A stretch of DNA of 64,000 nt, from positions 1,798,001 through 1,862,000 of the forward strand of contig CP017039.1 of NCBI GenBank assembly GCA_001717545.1. Reading direction: 5' to 3'. The notes beneath the pieces are model-generated. The model was not told where the DNA came from and did not search any database. It worked only from the letters and a program-made list of their open reading frames with translations. The stretch's first letter is position 1, and every line of letters starts with the position of its first letter. This stretch comes from Anaerolineaceae bacterium oral taxon 439 (GTDB lineage: Bacteria; Chloroflexota; Anaerolineae; Anaerolineales; Anaerolineaceae). Made by a program: the position numbers and the translations under genes. This document shows positions 24,592-33,385 of the stretch, in pieces.

Positions 24592-25999
24592 TCGCGGCTT
24601 TCCTGAGCCGGGCAGGCAGGATCCCTTCCATGGCCCGGTACTTCGCGACGGTCCGCCGCGCGATATCGAACCCCATACCCTGAAGAATTGAAACAATTCC
24701 CGCGTCCGTCAGCGGCTTTTTCTCGTCCCGGATCAGGTCGCGGATAACAGTGCGAACGTTGAGGCTGCGGTCGAAAAAGATCGAAAGCGGGACAACTTTT
24801 CGATTGGGAAGCATGACCGATTTATTTGCGACGGCGCGGCTGATCGTCGATTCATGCACGGATAGTTCTTTCGCGATTTCGGCCCTTGTAATCGAAACGA
24901 GTTCCGATTCGCCCTTGCGGATAAACGGCTCCTGATAACGGATAATCGCGCGCATCAGCATTTCCATCGTATTATTCCGGTTATCCAGCGATTTTACCAG
25001 CAGCGACGCGCGATCGAGATCGCTTTTCCACTGTTCCGCTTTTTCCTCCGGCGCGTTTTTCATCTCTTTTTTGAACGCCGGGTTGACGCGAAGGTATCCG
25101 CGGATCGGCATAACGATTTCAATAATCAGCTGGTTGCGCGGATCGTCGTTCTGATACGAGACGATGACGTCAGGGAAATGAAAAACCTCGACGTCCGGAC
25201 GGCCCGGCATTCCGCGCTCGCCCCAGAACGAACGTCCCGGGTACGGGTTCAGGTTTTCGCCGATGAACTTCTCGATCAGCTGGAGCTGCTTCAGCGAAAG
25301 CTGATGACGCTGCAGGATTTCCCGCGATTTCCGATGAATCAGCAGATCATAAGAGCTGCGGATAACTTCTTCAGTCTGATACGGGATCGACATGAGATTG
25401 GACAGATGCTTCAGCTGGATCAGGAGCGCTTCCCGCGGATCCGAAGAGCCGACGCCAAGCGGATCGGCCCGCTGGATCACTTCGATAACGTCTTCAACCT
25501 TTGAGACCGGGACATGGTAATACGAAGCGACCTCCAGGACCGGCGAGGTGATAAACCCGTCCTCGTCTAACTCGGTCAGCAGGTACGCGGCGATCAGCTT
25601 CTCGTCTTCCTCAAGGTCGGCGCCGATCTGCCTCAGGACGTAGCTCGCTAAATCTTCGGGCTGAGCCGAGTCGACGTCGGGCTCGGACGACGAAGCGCCG
25701 GAATAGCCACCGCCCTGATAATATTCGACGGCCAGTTCATCGCGCGGACTGACGAAATAGACGTTCTCTTCGCTGACGTTCTTTTCCGCGAAGCATCGCG
25801 CGCAATACCCTGACGGGCCCAAAGGCCGATGACAATACGGACAGATCCGCTCGTCGATATATTCGAGCGCAGGATTATTCGCGACTTCAGAATCAACCTT
25901 GTCCTTGATTTCCTCCGCAGGCATATTTAAAAACGTCATCGTCTGCGCGATATGCGCCGTGGTGATCGTCCTGTGCTGGGGTCGCTGCGTTTGAAACAT
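24581..25999 (-). CDS. rpoN: RNA polymerase sigma-54 factor with an inserted zinc ribbon
   Basis: A 472-residue sigma-54. The C-terminal RpoN box is intact (ARRTVAKYR), as is the helix-turn-helix segment LSVHESTISRAVANK. Region I at the N terminus is diverged and short, and is followed by a probable zinc ribbon with Cys53, Cys56, Cys66 and Cys69 (CxxC-x9-CxxC), which ordinary RpoN proteins do not have. Sigma-54 directs polymerase to -24/-12 promoters and needs an AAA+ activator, supplied here two genes downstream. AAGGAAAG lies before the ATG, with an untranslated leader of about 50-60 nt. Confidence 0.93.
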   Translation of the reverse strand: MFQTQRPQHRTITTAHIAQTMTFLNMPAEEIKDKVDSEVANNPALEYIDERICPYCHRPLGPSGYCARCFAEKNVSEENVYFVSPRDELAVEYYQGGGYSGASSSEPDVDSAQPEDLASYVLRQIGADLEEDEKLIAAYLLTELDEDGFITSPVLEVASYYHVPVSKVEDVIEVIQRADPLGVGSSDPREALLIQLKHLSNLMSIPYQTEEVIRSSYDLLIHRKSREILQRHQLSLKQLQLIEKFIGENLNPYPGRSFWGERGMPGRPDVEVFHFPDVIVSYQNDDPRNQLIIEIVMPIRGYLRVNPAFKKEMKNAPEEKAEQWKSDLDRASLLVKSLDNRNNTMEMLMRAIIRYQEPFIRKGESELVSITRAEIAKELSVHESTISRAVANKSVMLPNRKVVPLSIFFDRSLNVRTVIRDLIRDEKKPLTDAGIVSILQGMGFDIARRTVAKYRAMEGILPARLRKAANGK

Positions 26000-26055
26000 G
26001 CTTCCGAGTCTTTCCTTCGCCGGGCCTGCGTCCGGTGCAATAACTATGCCGTATA

Positions 26056-26070
26056 TATGATAATATCATA
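26056..26070. promoter_or_regulatory. Palindrome overlapping the rpoN promoter region
   Basis: TATGATA-A-TATCATA, a perfect 7-bp inverted repeat about 57 nt upstream of the rpoN ATG. The same bases supply TATGAT/TATTAT-like -10 boxes on the minus strand, so a bound protein would block them. Confidence 0.35.
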
Positions 26071-26199
26071 CCATACTTCAAAGCAAAACGCGGCTCCGGT
26101 TGAAAGCCTGATGAAGGCAGTTTCCCCTTGGCCCGGGCCAGCTCCGACCGGCGCGCCACCGGAATTCCCGGGGTCCGCCGATTCAAATCGAAATCTGGA

Positions 26200-26205
26200 T
26201 ACAAT
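26200..26205 (+). promoter_or_regulatory. -10 box giving a leaderless trmFO transcript
   Basis: TACAAT ends 7 nt before the ATG at 26213 and no ribosome site intervenes. Confidence 0.5.
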
Positions 26206-26212
26206 AAGGCTT

Positions 26213-27583
26213 ATGTGCAATAAACTGAACGCTCCGCTCCCGGAGGTTACCGTCGTCGGCGCAGGCTTAGCCGGCTCCGAAGCCGCTTGGATTCTCGCCG
26301 AAGCCGGCGTCAACGTCGATCTATACGAAATGCGCCCCATTGTAAAAACGGAGGCGCACCGGACCGCGCTGCCTGCGGAGCTGGTCTGTTCCAATTCGCT
26401 GGGGTCGGACCTTCCCGACCGCGCGTCAGGCCTGCTAAAAGAAGAGCTGCGCCGAATGAACTCGCTCCTGGTTCGCGCCGCGGAAGAAACGCGCGTTCCG
26501 GCCGGCGCAGCGCTCGCCGTCGATCGCGATCTTTTTTCGAAAAAAGTCGCCGACGCGCTTGAGAACCATCCGCGAATCCGAATCCTCCGGCAGGAGCTCC
26601 GCGATATACCGGTCGGCCGTCCGACGCTGCTCGCCGCCGGCCCGCTGGCGAGCCCGGCGCTGTCCGAATCGTTAGCGCGGCTGACCGGAAAAGAGAATCT
26701 GTTTTTCTTCGACGCGATTGCCCCCGTCGTCAGCGCTGATTCGATCGATTTCACGCGAGCCTTCCGCGCTTCCCGCTACGATCGCGACGGGAGCGGCGAC
26801 GGCGATTATATCAACTGCCCGTTTACGCGGGAAGAATACGAAACCTTTATCGCCGCGCTTCTATCCGCTGAACGGATTCCGCTGCGGTCGTTTGAAGAGG
26901 CGATCCGGTCCGGCGTCCGGATCGGACGGGGTCCTTTTTTCGAGGGATGCCTTCCGATCGAGGTCCTGGCGGAGCGAGGGAAAGACGCGCTGGCTTTCGG
27001 ACCGCTGCGTCCCGTCGGGCTGATCGATCCGAGAACCGGGAAACGCCCCTGGGCCTGTTTGCAGCTGCGTCAGGATAACCGGAACGGCAGCGCGTACAAC
27101 CTCGTCGGCTTCCAGACGAACCTGAAATACCCGGAACAGAAGCGCGTATTCAGGACGATCCCCGGGCTGGAAAACGCGGAGTTCCTTCGCTATGGCGAAA
27201 TGCACCGGAATACGTTTATCGCCGCGGCCGGCGTCCTGAACCGGGGGCTGCAGCTCATCCGATATCCGAACGTTTTTATCGCAGGTCAGCTGGCCGGCGT
27301 CGAGGGCTACATGGGGAATATCGCGTTCGGACACGTCGCGGCGCGGAACATGGTCCGGTATCTCAGGAACGAACCGCCGGTCGACTGGCCCGAGGAGACG
27401 ATGATCGGCGCGCTCCTGAAAGCGGTTACCGGGAACGACACGGACGACATCCAGCCGGTCAAAGCGAATTTCGGGATCCTGCCGGAGTTGGACGCCGCGA
27501 TCCGATCGAAAAAAGAACGCGCGGCACAGCACGTCGCCCGTGCGCTGGAACGGTATGAAACGGACCCATTCTGGGATCGCTGA
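26213..27583 (+). CDS. trmFO: Methylenetetrahydrofolate-tRNA-(uracil-5-)-methyltransferase
   Basis: A 456-residue FAD protein that makes ribothymidine at tRNA position 54 using methylenetetrahydrofolate. The N-terminal dinucleotide fold is VVGAGLAGSEAAW, followed by YEMRP and LVCSNSLGSD (the latter typical of TrmFO), and near the C terminus GQLAGVEGYMG and GHVAARN. I start it at the ATG at 26213; the reading frame is open further upstream, but homology begins at VTVVGAG and the -10 box sits just before this codon. Divergent from rpoN, convergent with the cold-shock gene. Confidence 0.94.
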   Translation: MCNKLNAPLPEVTVVGAGLAGSEAAWILAEAGVNVDLYEMRPIVKTEAHRTALPAELVCSNSLGSDLPDRASGLLKEELRRMNSLLVRAAEETRVPAGAALAVDRDLFSKKVADALENHPRIRILRQELRDIPVGRPTLLAAGPLASPALSESLARLTGKENLFFFDAIAPVVSADSIDFTRAFRASRYDRDGSGDGDYINCPFTREEYETFIAALLSAERIPLRSFEEAIRSGVRIGRGPFFEGCLPIEVLAERGKDALAFGPLRPVGLIDPRTGKRPWACLQLRQDNRNGSAYNLVGFQTNLKYPEQKRVFRTIPGLENAEFLRYGEMHRNTFIAAAGVLNRGLQLIRYPNVFIAGQLAGVEGYMGNIAFGHVAARNMVRYLRNEPPVDWPEETMIGALLKAVTGNDTDDIQPVKANFGILPELDAAIRSKKERAAQHVARALERYETDPFWDR

Positions 27584-27594
27584 CGGGGAACGAT

Positions 27595-27622
27595 AAAAAA
27601 AAGAACCGCGGGTTTTCCGCGG
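27595..27622 (-). terminator. Terminator of the cold-shock gene
   Basis: Minus-strand stem ACCGCGG / CCGCGGT with a 4-nt loop, followed by eight T; it occupies the 55-bp gap between the convergent trmFO and cold-shock genes. Confidence 0.88.
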
Positions 27623-27638
27623 TCCATCTCAACCGACC

Positions 27639-27848
27639 TTATAACGGTTTGACTTCAGCCGCACGGAGCCCCTTGCCCGTGTTTTGAAGGACGAATGAAA
27701 CTTTCTGCCCTTCCGTCAGGTTCCGAAACCCTTCAGCCTGAATATCCAGATAATGAACGAATACTTCCGTTCCGTCTTCCGTCAAAATAAATCCAAAGCC
27801 TTTGGACGTATTGAACCATTTTACGGTTCCAACCATTTCTTCACTCAT
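27639..27848 (-). CDS. Cold-shock domain protein
   Basis: A 69-residue single cold-shock domain RNA/DNA chaperone. The RNP1-like [12 protein letters not shown] and RNP2-like EVFVHYLDI are intact. The open frame begins at 27866, but GGAG seven nt before the ATG at 27848 and homology favour the shorter form. Follows the small membrane protein gene by 28 nt. Confidence 0.92.
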   Translation of the reverse strand: MSEEMVGTVKWFNTSKGFGFILTEDGTEVFVHYLDIQAEGFRNLTEGQKVSFVLQNTGKGLRAAEVKPL

Positions 27849-27876
27849 ACCTATACTCCACAACAATTTTTCCAGA

Positions 27877-28137
27877 TCAACTTGCAGATTGAATCACCAA
27901 CCGGCAAAACCACAACACACCAAACGCGCCAAGCAATCCGAAAACCAGATTAACTTCCCCGATTCGAAGCGGACTCTGCCCAATCAGATCGCCAATTTTA
28001 ACACCGCCGAAAAAACCGCCGATCCCGCTGATCAGGTAGAACACAAAATGCGATCTTTTTTCAGCGAAAAGAACGCTCCAAAGACTCGCGACCGCGCCGG
28101 AAATCAGGAAGCTCAACAAAACGCCCGGTTGACTCAT
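27877..28137 (-). CDS. Small membrane protein resembling the GlsB/YeaQ family
   Basis: An 86-residue protein with three hydrophobic segments and the pattern [16 protein letters not shown]...[15 protein letters not shown], similar to transglycosylase-associated (GlsB/YeaQ/YmgE) stress membrane proteins of unknown function. The ATG overlaps the mnmA stop as ATGA, so translation is probably coupled. Confidence 0.6.
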   Translation of the reverse strand: MSQPGVLLSFLISGAVASLWSVLFAEKRSHFVFYLISGIGGFFGGVKIGDLIGQSPLRIGEVNLVFGLLGAFGVLWFCRLVIQSAS

Positions 28138-29228
28138 ATTGATAAGTTTATCAAATTAATCGTCCCGCTTGCAATAACCTGATCTGAATCATCGTACAAC
28201 GCGCAGATCTGACCCGGCGCGATCGCCGGCTGCGGCTCGGAGAACTGAACGAGAACCGACCCGTCCGGCTGGCGCTCGAACCGCGCGCCGACAGGAACGG
28301 ATTTATAACGCGGCTGCGCAAAGATTTTCCCGTCCGCCGGATCCGTCCCTGAACGCAGCCAATTTACATTACGCAGCCGGATCCGCTCAACGAGCGCGTC
28401 CTCCCGGCCCCCGACGGTTATCGCCTGATCCTGCGCGTTTTTCCGCAGCACATACTTCGGTTCGGGGCCCGGAATCCGGATCCCTTTCCGCTGTCCGATC
28501 GTATAAAACGGGAGGCCGTCATGCTCCCCGAGGACCTTCCCAGCGGGATCGACAAACGCGCCGGGGCGGATCCGCCCGCCGGCCCTGCGCCTCAGGAAAG
28601 CGCGGTAATCGCCGTCGGCAATAAAACAGATATCCTGAGATTCTTTCTTTTCCGACGAAGGAAGCCCTGCCGCCTTCGCGATCTGACGCACTTCCAGCTT
28701 GGTCAGATCGCCCAACGGGAAGAGACTCCTCTTCAGCGCGTCGATCGGGATCCGGCTCAGGACGTACGACTGATCCTTACGGCGATCCGCGCCGCGGGAA
28801 AGAACCGGGACCCCGGAGCCATCACGCCGGATCCGCGCGTAATGCCCCGTGGCGACGTACTTCGCGCCGATCAGGTTCGCGTAATTCAGGAGCCAACGCC
28901 AACGGACCAGCGGGTTGCAGTCCGCGCAGGGGTTCGGCGTTTCGCCTCGCAGGTACGCTTCGATGAACGGGACGACGACTTTCTCGTAGAAAGAAGGCGC
29001 CGCGTCAAGAAGGTAAAAAGGAATGCCGATTGAGGCGGCGACCCGCCGCGCGTCGTTGACGGACGCCAGCGAGCAGCAGGCGTTATCGCGCGTCCCGCCT
29101 TCCTCCGCCCAAAGCTTCAGCATGACGCCGACGACGTCGTACCCATCCCTTTTTAACAGGTATGCCGCAACCGAGCTGTCGACGCCGCCGCTCATCCCGA
29201 CGACGACTTTTTTTTCATTGAGACTCAC
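28134..29228 (-). CDS. mnmA: tRNA-specific 2-thiouridylase MnmA
   Basis: A 364-residue ATP-dependent thiolase that makes 2-thiouridine at tRNA wobble position 34. The PP-loop is GMSGGVDSS; the catalytic cysteines are in NPCADCNP and ESQDICFI. It overlaps the preceding cysteine desulfurase gene by ATGA, an arrangement that makes sense because the desulfurase supplies the sulfur. Confidence 0.95.
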   Translation of the reverse strand: MSLNEKKVVVGMSGGVDSSVAAYLLKRDGYDVVGVMLKLWAEEGGTRDNACCSLASVNDARRVAASIGIPFYLLDAAPSFYEKVVVPFIEAYLRGETPNPCADCNPLVRWRWLLNYANLIGAKYVATGHYARIRRDGSGVPVLSRGADRRKDQSYVLSRIPIDALKRSLFPLGDLTKLEVRQIAKAAGLPSSEKKESQDICFIADGDYRAFLRRRAGGRIRPGAFVDPAGKVLGEHDGLPFYTIGQRKGIRIPGPEPKYVLRKNAQDQAITVGGREDALVERIRLRNVNWLRSGTDPADGKIFAQPRYKSVPVGARFERQPDGSVLVQFSEPQPAIAPGQICALYDDSDQVIASGTINLINLSI

Positions 29229-30394
29229 GAAAGAAAGCCCCGAATTTTCGAAACGGCTTCTTTCAGCGCGCCAACGAGACCGTCGACACTTTCAGGCGTT
29301 GAATATAGGCCGTTCGTAATCCTTAATCCGCCGCTGAGCCAGTCGGGCGGCAGCCCGATTTCGACAAGCTGCTGCTGGCCGCGAACCTGGTTCGACCGGC
29401 AGGCCGATCCAATCGAAACGGCGTAGCCTTCCTGATCCAGCGCGGACTGGAGCATGAGGCTATCGATACCTTTAAAGGAAAAAGACGCATGGTTACTCAG
29501 CCGGCTCTCCGGATCCCCGGTCAGCCGCACGTCCGGGACCTCATCCAGGACCCGACCGATCAGGCGCTCCCGGAGCCCGGTTTCCGCCCGGACCCGCTCC
29601 GGATACGTCTCCTTCAGAAGCCGGTACGCTTCCGCGATCGCGACGATATACGGAACGTTCTCCGTCCCGGCGCGCAGCCCACGCTCCTGTCCCGCGCCGA
29701 AAATATGCGCCCGGAGCGACGACGGCTCCCGCGCGATCAGAGCGCCGATTCCCTTCGGCGCGTAGCATTTATGCCCGCTGAACGTCAGGTAGTCGACTGG
29801 GCATTCCGTCAAATCCAAAAGACTATGCGCAACCAGCTGCGTTGCGTCGCAGTGGTACGGAACGCCGGCTGCCTGGCACATGCGGACGACTTCGCGGACC
29901 GGTTGAACCGTTCCCAGCTCGTTATTCGCGCCGATGATCGAAACGAGAACAGGGTCTTCCGCCAGACTGGCTTCAAAAACGTCCAGACGCAAAATCGCGG
30001 CCGAATCGACCGGAATGACTTTCATCCGGCAGAAGCCATACGCCTCAAGTTGTGAAACCGTATTGCGGACGGCGGCATGCTCTGTTGCGGAAATCAGGAT
30101 CAGGCCGGGGCGGCCGGTCCGCCGATAGAAGTCGATCGCCCGGCTCCAGATCACGAGATTCGCCGCTTCGGTTGAGCTGCCGGTAAAGACGATTTCAGAT
30201 CCCGCCGGCGCGTTGAAATGCGTCAGCAGCGAATCGCGCGAAGCCTGAACAGCGTGGAAAGCGACCTGCCCGAACGCGTGCGCCGAGGAAGGGTTGCCGA
30301 AATCCGACTGGAAATAACGCTGCATCGCGGCCGCCGCGCGCGGATGAACCGGGGTCGTCGCCGCGTAGTCGAAATAATTCTCGATCGTTGCCAT
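29225..30394 (-). CDS. Cysteine desulfurase (NifS/IscS-like)
   Basis: A 389-residue fold-type I PLP enzyme releasing sulfur from cysteine as a persulfide. The PLP lysine is in FSGHKCYAPKG and the reactive cysteine in IGSACRSNQ. The N-terminal YFDYAATTPVHP is typical. It lies directly upstream of mnmA with overlapping stop and start codons, so it most likely supports tRNA thiolation; a further role in Fe-S assembly cannot be excluded. Confidence 0.93.
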   Translation of the reverse strand: MATIENYFDYAATTPVHPRAAAAMQRYFQSDFGNPSSAHAFGQVAFHAVQASRDSLLTHFNAPAGSEIVFTGSSTEAANLVIWSRAIDFYRRTGRPGLILISATEHAAVRNTVSQLEAYGFCRMKVIPVDSAAILRLDVFEASLAEDPVLVSIIGANNELGTVQPVREVVRMCQAAGVPYHCDATQLVAHSLLDLTECPVDYLTFSGHKCYAPKGIGALIAREPSSLRAHIFGAGQERGLRAGTENVPYIVAIAEAYRLLKETYPERVRAETGLRERLIGRVLDEVPDVRLTGDPESRLSNHASFSFKGIDSLMLQSALDQEGYAVSIGSACRSNQVRGQQQLVEIGLPPDWLSGGLRITNGLYSTPESVDGLVGALKEAVSKIRGFLS

Positions 30395-30401
30395 GCGAAG
30401 A

Positions 30402-30407
30402 ATTATA
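30402..30407 (-). promoter_or_regulatory. -10 box giving a leaderless desulfurase-mnmA transcript
   Basis: Minus-strand TATAAT ends 7 nt before the ATG at 30394; no ribosome site lies between. Confidence 0.55.
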
Positions 30408-30484
30408 GCCGGAATTAACGCTGCGGACGGCAGGATTACCGCAGCGATCGATGCCTATATCAGGATTTAAAAATCTTAATTATA

Positions 30485-30513
30485 TTGACATCCTCCCCAA
30501 CCTGCGGCAAAAT
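30485..30513 (+). promoter_or_regulatory. Promoter of the peptide ABC operon
   Basis: TTGACA (30485-30490), 17-nt spacer, CAAAAT (30508-30513). The leader of about 85 nt contains a short hairpin (CCGAC-CTG-GTCGG near 30570) before an AAGGAG ribosome site. The 30395-30484 stretch otherwise shows nothing. Confidence 0.6.
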
Positions 30514-30606
30514 AGACAGTAAGAAACAGGGATCAGGTATTGCCTTAAAGTCCTGACCTGCGCCCGATCCGACCTGGTCGGGGCCATACCAGAATAAGGA
30601 GTAAGA

Positions 30607-33006
30607 ATGAATAAAAAATGGTTAAGCTTTTTCCTTAGTATCGTCATGATCATTTCGATGGTCGCACCTGCCCTTGCGCAGGATACGACCCCGCTCGTTA
30701 TCGGCAGCGGGGCCTTCTCCGAAAAATTTTCGCCTTTCTTTTATGATACCGTTTATGACAGGCATGTTGTCGAGCTGACGCAGGTAAAGCTGCTGACGAC
30801 CGATCGGACCGGAGCGATCGTCTTTAACGCGATCGAGGGCGAAACCCGGCCTTACAACGGCGTCGATTATTTCTATAACGGGGTCGCGGATACGGCCGTC
30901 GACTACGACGAAGCCTCTGATACGACGAAATACACCGTCAAGCTTCGGGATGATCTCTATTTCTCAGACGGCGTTCAGGCGACCGCCGACGATATTATCT
31001 TTACGTACTACGTATTTCTCGATCCCGCCTATGTCGGTTCGACGACGCTTCGGACCTATCCGATTATCGGGCTCCAGGACTACCTGACGCAGACTACCTC
31101 CGACGTCTACGCCAAATACGAAACGCTGGCCAACGGGATCATCGAAGCCGGCCGCGATCATGAATGGACCGACGCTGACGCCTGGACGCAGGAACAGCAG
31201 GACGCCTACTGGGCATTGATCGACGGCCGCTGGACGTTCGAGGTTCAGGGGATCGTCGATTACGTTAACGCCAAATACGCGGATAAAGCCGCGGAAGCGC
31301 TCGGCGTCAGCGCCGACGAAATCGCCGCCGAACCAGGCCTGAAGATTGCCGCGGGCATGACGCTCTGGGGCTTCGGCGACGTTGCCGACGGCGTCCTGAC
31401 CGCGAAATCCGGAAAAACCTTTAAGCTCGCCGACGGCGAATTCCCGACGATCGAAGATTACGTAGCCGAAACGGTTGAGGCTTACGCCGGGGACGCGAAT
31501 GAGTTCTTCTCGACCGAATCCACCAACTCCGATAATCAGTCGATCCTCTCCTACGCGAAGGATACCTTCATCTCCGATCTCGGTTCGCAGGACCCCGAAA
31601 TGGGCGAAGGCATCCCGAACATTTCCGGTATCAGGAAAGTTGACGATTACACCGTTGAAATTACGACCGACGGTTACGAAGCGCCGACGATTTACCAGCT
31701 GTTCGAGGGCTACCTCGCGCCGATGCACTACTACGGCGATCCGGAACAGTACGACTATGACAACAACATGTTCGGACACCCGTACAACGACCTCAGCATC
31801 GTCGAAGCCAAAACGAATCATCCGATGGGCGCCGGTCCGTATAAATTCATCAGGTATGAAAATAAGGTCGTTTATTTCGAAGCCAGCGAACACTATTTCG
31901 ACGGCGAACCGGTCACGAAAGAGGTCCAGTACCGCGAAACCAACACCAACGAATTCGTCGCGGCGCTCAGCGCGGGAACGATCGACGTCGGGGACATGAG
32001 CGGGTCCAAGTCGAACTACGAAGAAATCGCCTCCTATAACAGCAACGGCGATATCAACGGCGACGTCGTCAACACGATCAAGGTCGACAACCTCGGCTAC
32101 GGCTATATCGGGATGAACGCCGATACGATGAACGTGGGCGGCGAACCGGGTTCCGAGGCCTCGAAGAACCTCCGCCGCGGGATCGCGACCGTCTTCTCGG
32201 TTTACCGCGATACGGCGTATGATTCCTACTACGGCGAAGCCGCTTCGGTCATCAACTACCCGATCTCCAACACCTCCTGGGCCGCGCCGCAGAAGACCGA
32301 TCCGGACTACAAGGTCGCGTTCTCCGTCGACGTCGACGGCAACGATATCTACACCGACGACATGGACGCCGAAGCGAAATACGCCGCCGCGCTCGACGCC
32401 GCCGTCGGTTTCTTCAAGGCCGCCGGCTATACCTTCGACGAAGCGACCGGGAAATTCACGGCCGCCCCGGAAGGCGCGAAGATGAGCTATGAAGTTATAA
32501 TCGGCGGCGACGGAACGGGAGACCATCCCTCCTTCGCCGTCCTGACCGACGCTCAGGCCGCGCTCGCGAAGATCGGGATCGATATCCGGATCAACGATCC
32601 GGCCGACGGTTCGGTCATGTGGGACGCGCTCGACGCCGGGAAACAGGAAATGTGGTGCGCCGCATGGCAGTCGACCATCGATCCGGACATGTATCAGGTT
32701 TATCACAGCAGCGGCATCGTCGGCCGCGGTGGTTCGGACTCGAACCATTACCATATCGCGGATCCGGCTCTCGACGAAGCGATCGTCCTCGCCCGCCAGT
32801 CGGACGACCAGGCCTATCGCAAGCAGGTCTACAAGACCGCGCTCGATATTATCGTCGACTGGGCCGTCGAAATCCCGGCGTACCAGCGCCAGAACGCTAC
32901 GATCTACAGCTCCCAGCGGATCGTTCCTGAATCGATGCTCCCCGATTCAACGACATTCCTGATGTGGGACGAGGCGATCGATCGGATCGAAATGGCGACG
33001 AAATAA
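30607..33006 (+). CDS. Peptide/oligopeptide ABC transporter substrate-binding protein (family 5)
   Basis: A 799-residue secreted binding protein of the SBP_bac_5 family. The signal peptide ends APALAQ and has no lipobox cysteine. The N-terminal lobe contains the DLYFSDGVQATADDIIFT segment typical of the family, and the C-terminal lobe contains MWCAAWQSTIDPDMYQ. It is about 250 residues longer than DppA/OppA, with an apparent insertion around residues 165-320. It should bind peptides or similar ligands outside the membrane and deliver them to the permeases encoded downstream. AAGGAG precedes the ATG. Confidence 0.9.
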   Translation: MNKKWLSFFLSIVMIISMVAPALAQDTTPLVIGSGAFSEKFSPFFYDTVYDRHVVELTQVKLLTTDRTGAIVFNAIEGETRPYNGVDYFYNGVADTAVDYDEASDTTKYTVKLRDDLYFSDGVQATADDIIFTYYVFLDPAYVGSTTLRTYPIIGLQDYLTQTTSDVYAKYETLANGIIEAGRDHEWTDADAWTQEQQDAYWALIDGRWTFEVQGIVDYVNAKYADKAAEALGVSADEIAAEPGLKIAAGMTLWGFGDVADGVLTAKSGKTFKLADGEFPTIEDYVAETVEAYAGDANEFFSTESTNSDNQSILSYAKDTFISDLGSQDPEMGEGIPNISGIRKVDDYTVEITTDGYEAPTIYQLFEGYLAPMHYYGDPEQYDYDNNMFGHPYNDLSIVEAKTNHPMGAGPYKFIRYENKVVYFEASEHYFDGEPVTKEVQYRETNTNEFVAALSAGTIDVGDMSGSKSNYEEIASYNSNGDINGDVVNTIKVDNLGYGYIGMNADTMNVGGEPGSEASKNLRRGIATVFSVYRDTAYDSYYGEAASVINYPISNTSWAAPQKTDPDYKVAFSVDVDGNDIYTDDMDAEAKYAAALDAAVGFFKAAGYTFDEATGKFTAAPEGAKMSYEVIIGGDGTGDHPSFAVLTDAQAALAKIGIDIRINDPADGSVMWDALDAGKQEMWCAAWQSTIDPDMYQVYHSSGIVGRGGSDSNHYHIADPALDEAIVLARQSDDQAYRKQVYKTALDIIVDWAVEIPAYQRQNATIYSSQRIVPESMLPDSTTFLMWDEAIDRIEMATK

Positions 33007-33023
33007 GGTTCGTTTTATTCAAC

Positions 33024-33220
33024 GTTGCCCGCCGCGCGGAAATACCAGCGGCGGGCAACTAAATTCGAGATTTAAACCGGCAGGAGGGACTTTGCAGCGT
33101 CGAAGTCCCTCCTTGCCGACGTTACCGCTGGAAAACGATCCGCCGTCCCGGTCTGGGGAACGACAGGGAACGTCCCCGGACGAATCAACGAAAAAGGATC
33201 GCGGCGTCGAGTTTTCCAGC
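33024..33220 (+). other. Structured intergenic RNA region with nested hairpins
   Basis: The 379-bp gap between the binding protein and the first permease contains strong inverted repeats in order: GTTGCCCGCCG (33024-33034) with CGGCGGGCAAC (33049-33059); a 15-bp stem around GGAGGGACTT (33083-33092) with AAGTCCCTCC (33103-33112); and a long-range pair GCTGGAAAACGATCC (33127-33141) with GGATC (33196-33200) and GTTTTCCAGC (33211-33220), enclosing another hairpin at 33151-33181. None is followed by a T-run. They could stabilise the upstream binding-protein mRNA and reduce read-through to the permeases. The remaining 33221-33385 holds only the AAGGAG site of the next gene. Confidence 0.6.
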
Positions 33221-33385
33221 AGAAAGACAGAGATGCTTTCCGCGGCCACGCGCTGAATGGATCGTCGGTACAGTCCGCGCAGGCCGCAGCCATCGATCAG
33301 AGAGCCAAAACGGGTCTTCCAGGTCCGCGCTGAAAATTCCCGGATATGGAATCGGGAGATCGTCTTACCAAAAGAAAGGAGTTCG

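Noticed and set aside
24591-24696. Longer N terminus for the histidine kinase
   Set aside because: It would read through rpoN in another frame; the ATG at 24591 starts the expected sequence.
18453-25999. A -24/-12 promoter inside the sigma-54 cluster
   Set aside because: Reading by eye I found no TGGCAC-N5-TTGC match in the short gaps or next to other genes of the window; a computed scan could still find weaker ones.
30964-32754. A 596-codon open frame antisense to the peptide-binding protein
   Set aside because: The opposite strand encodes a clear family-5 binding protein with signal peptide; the antisense frame reflects codon bias and has no domain.
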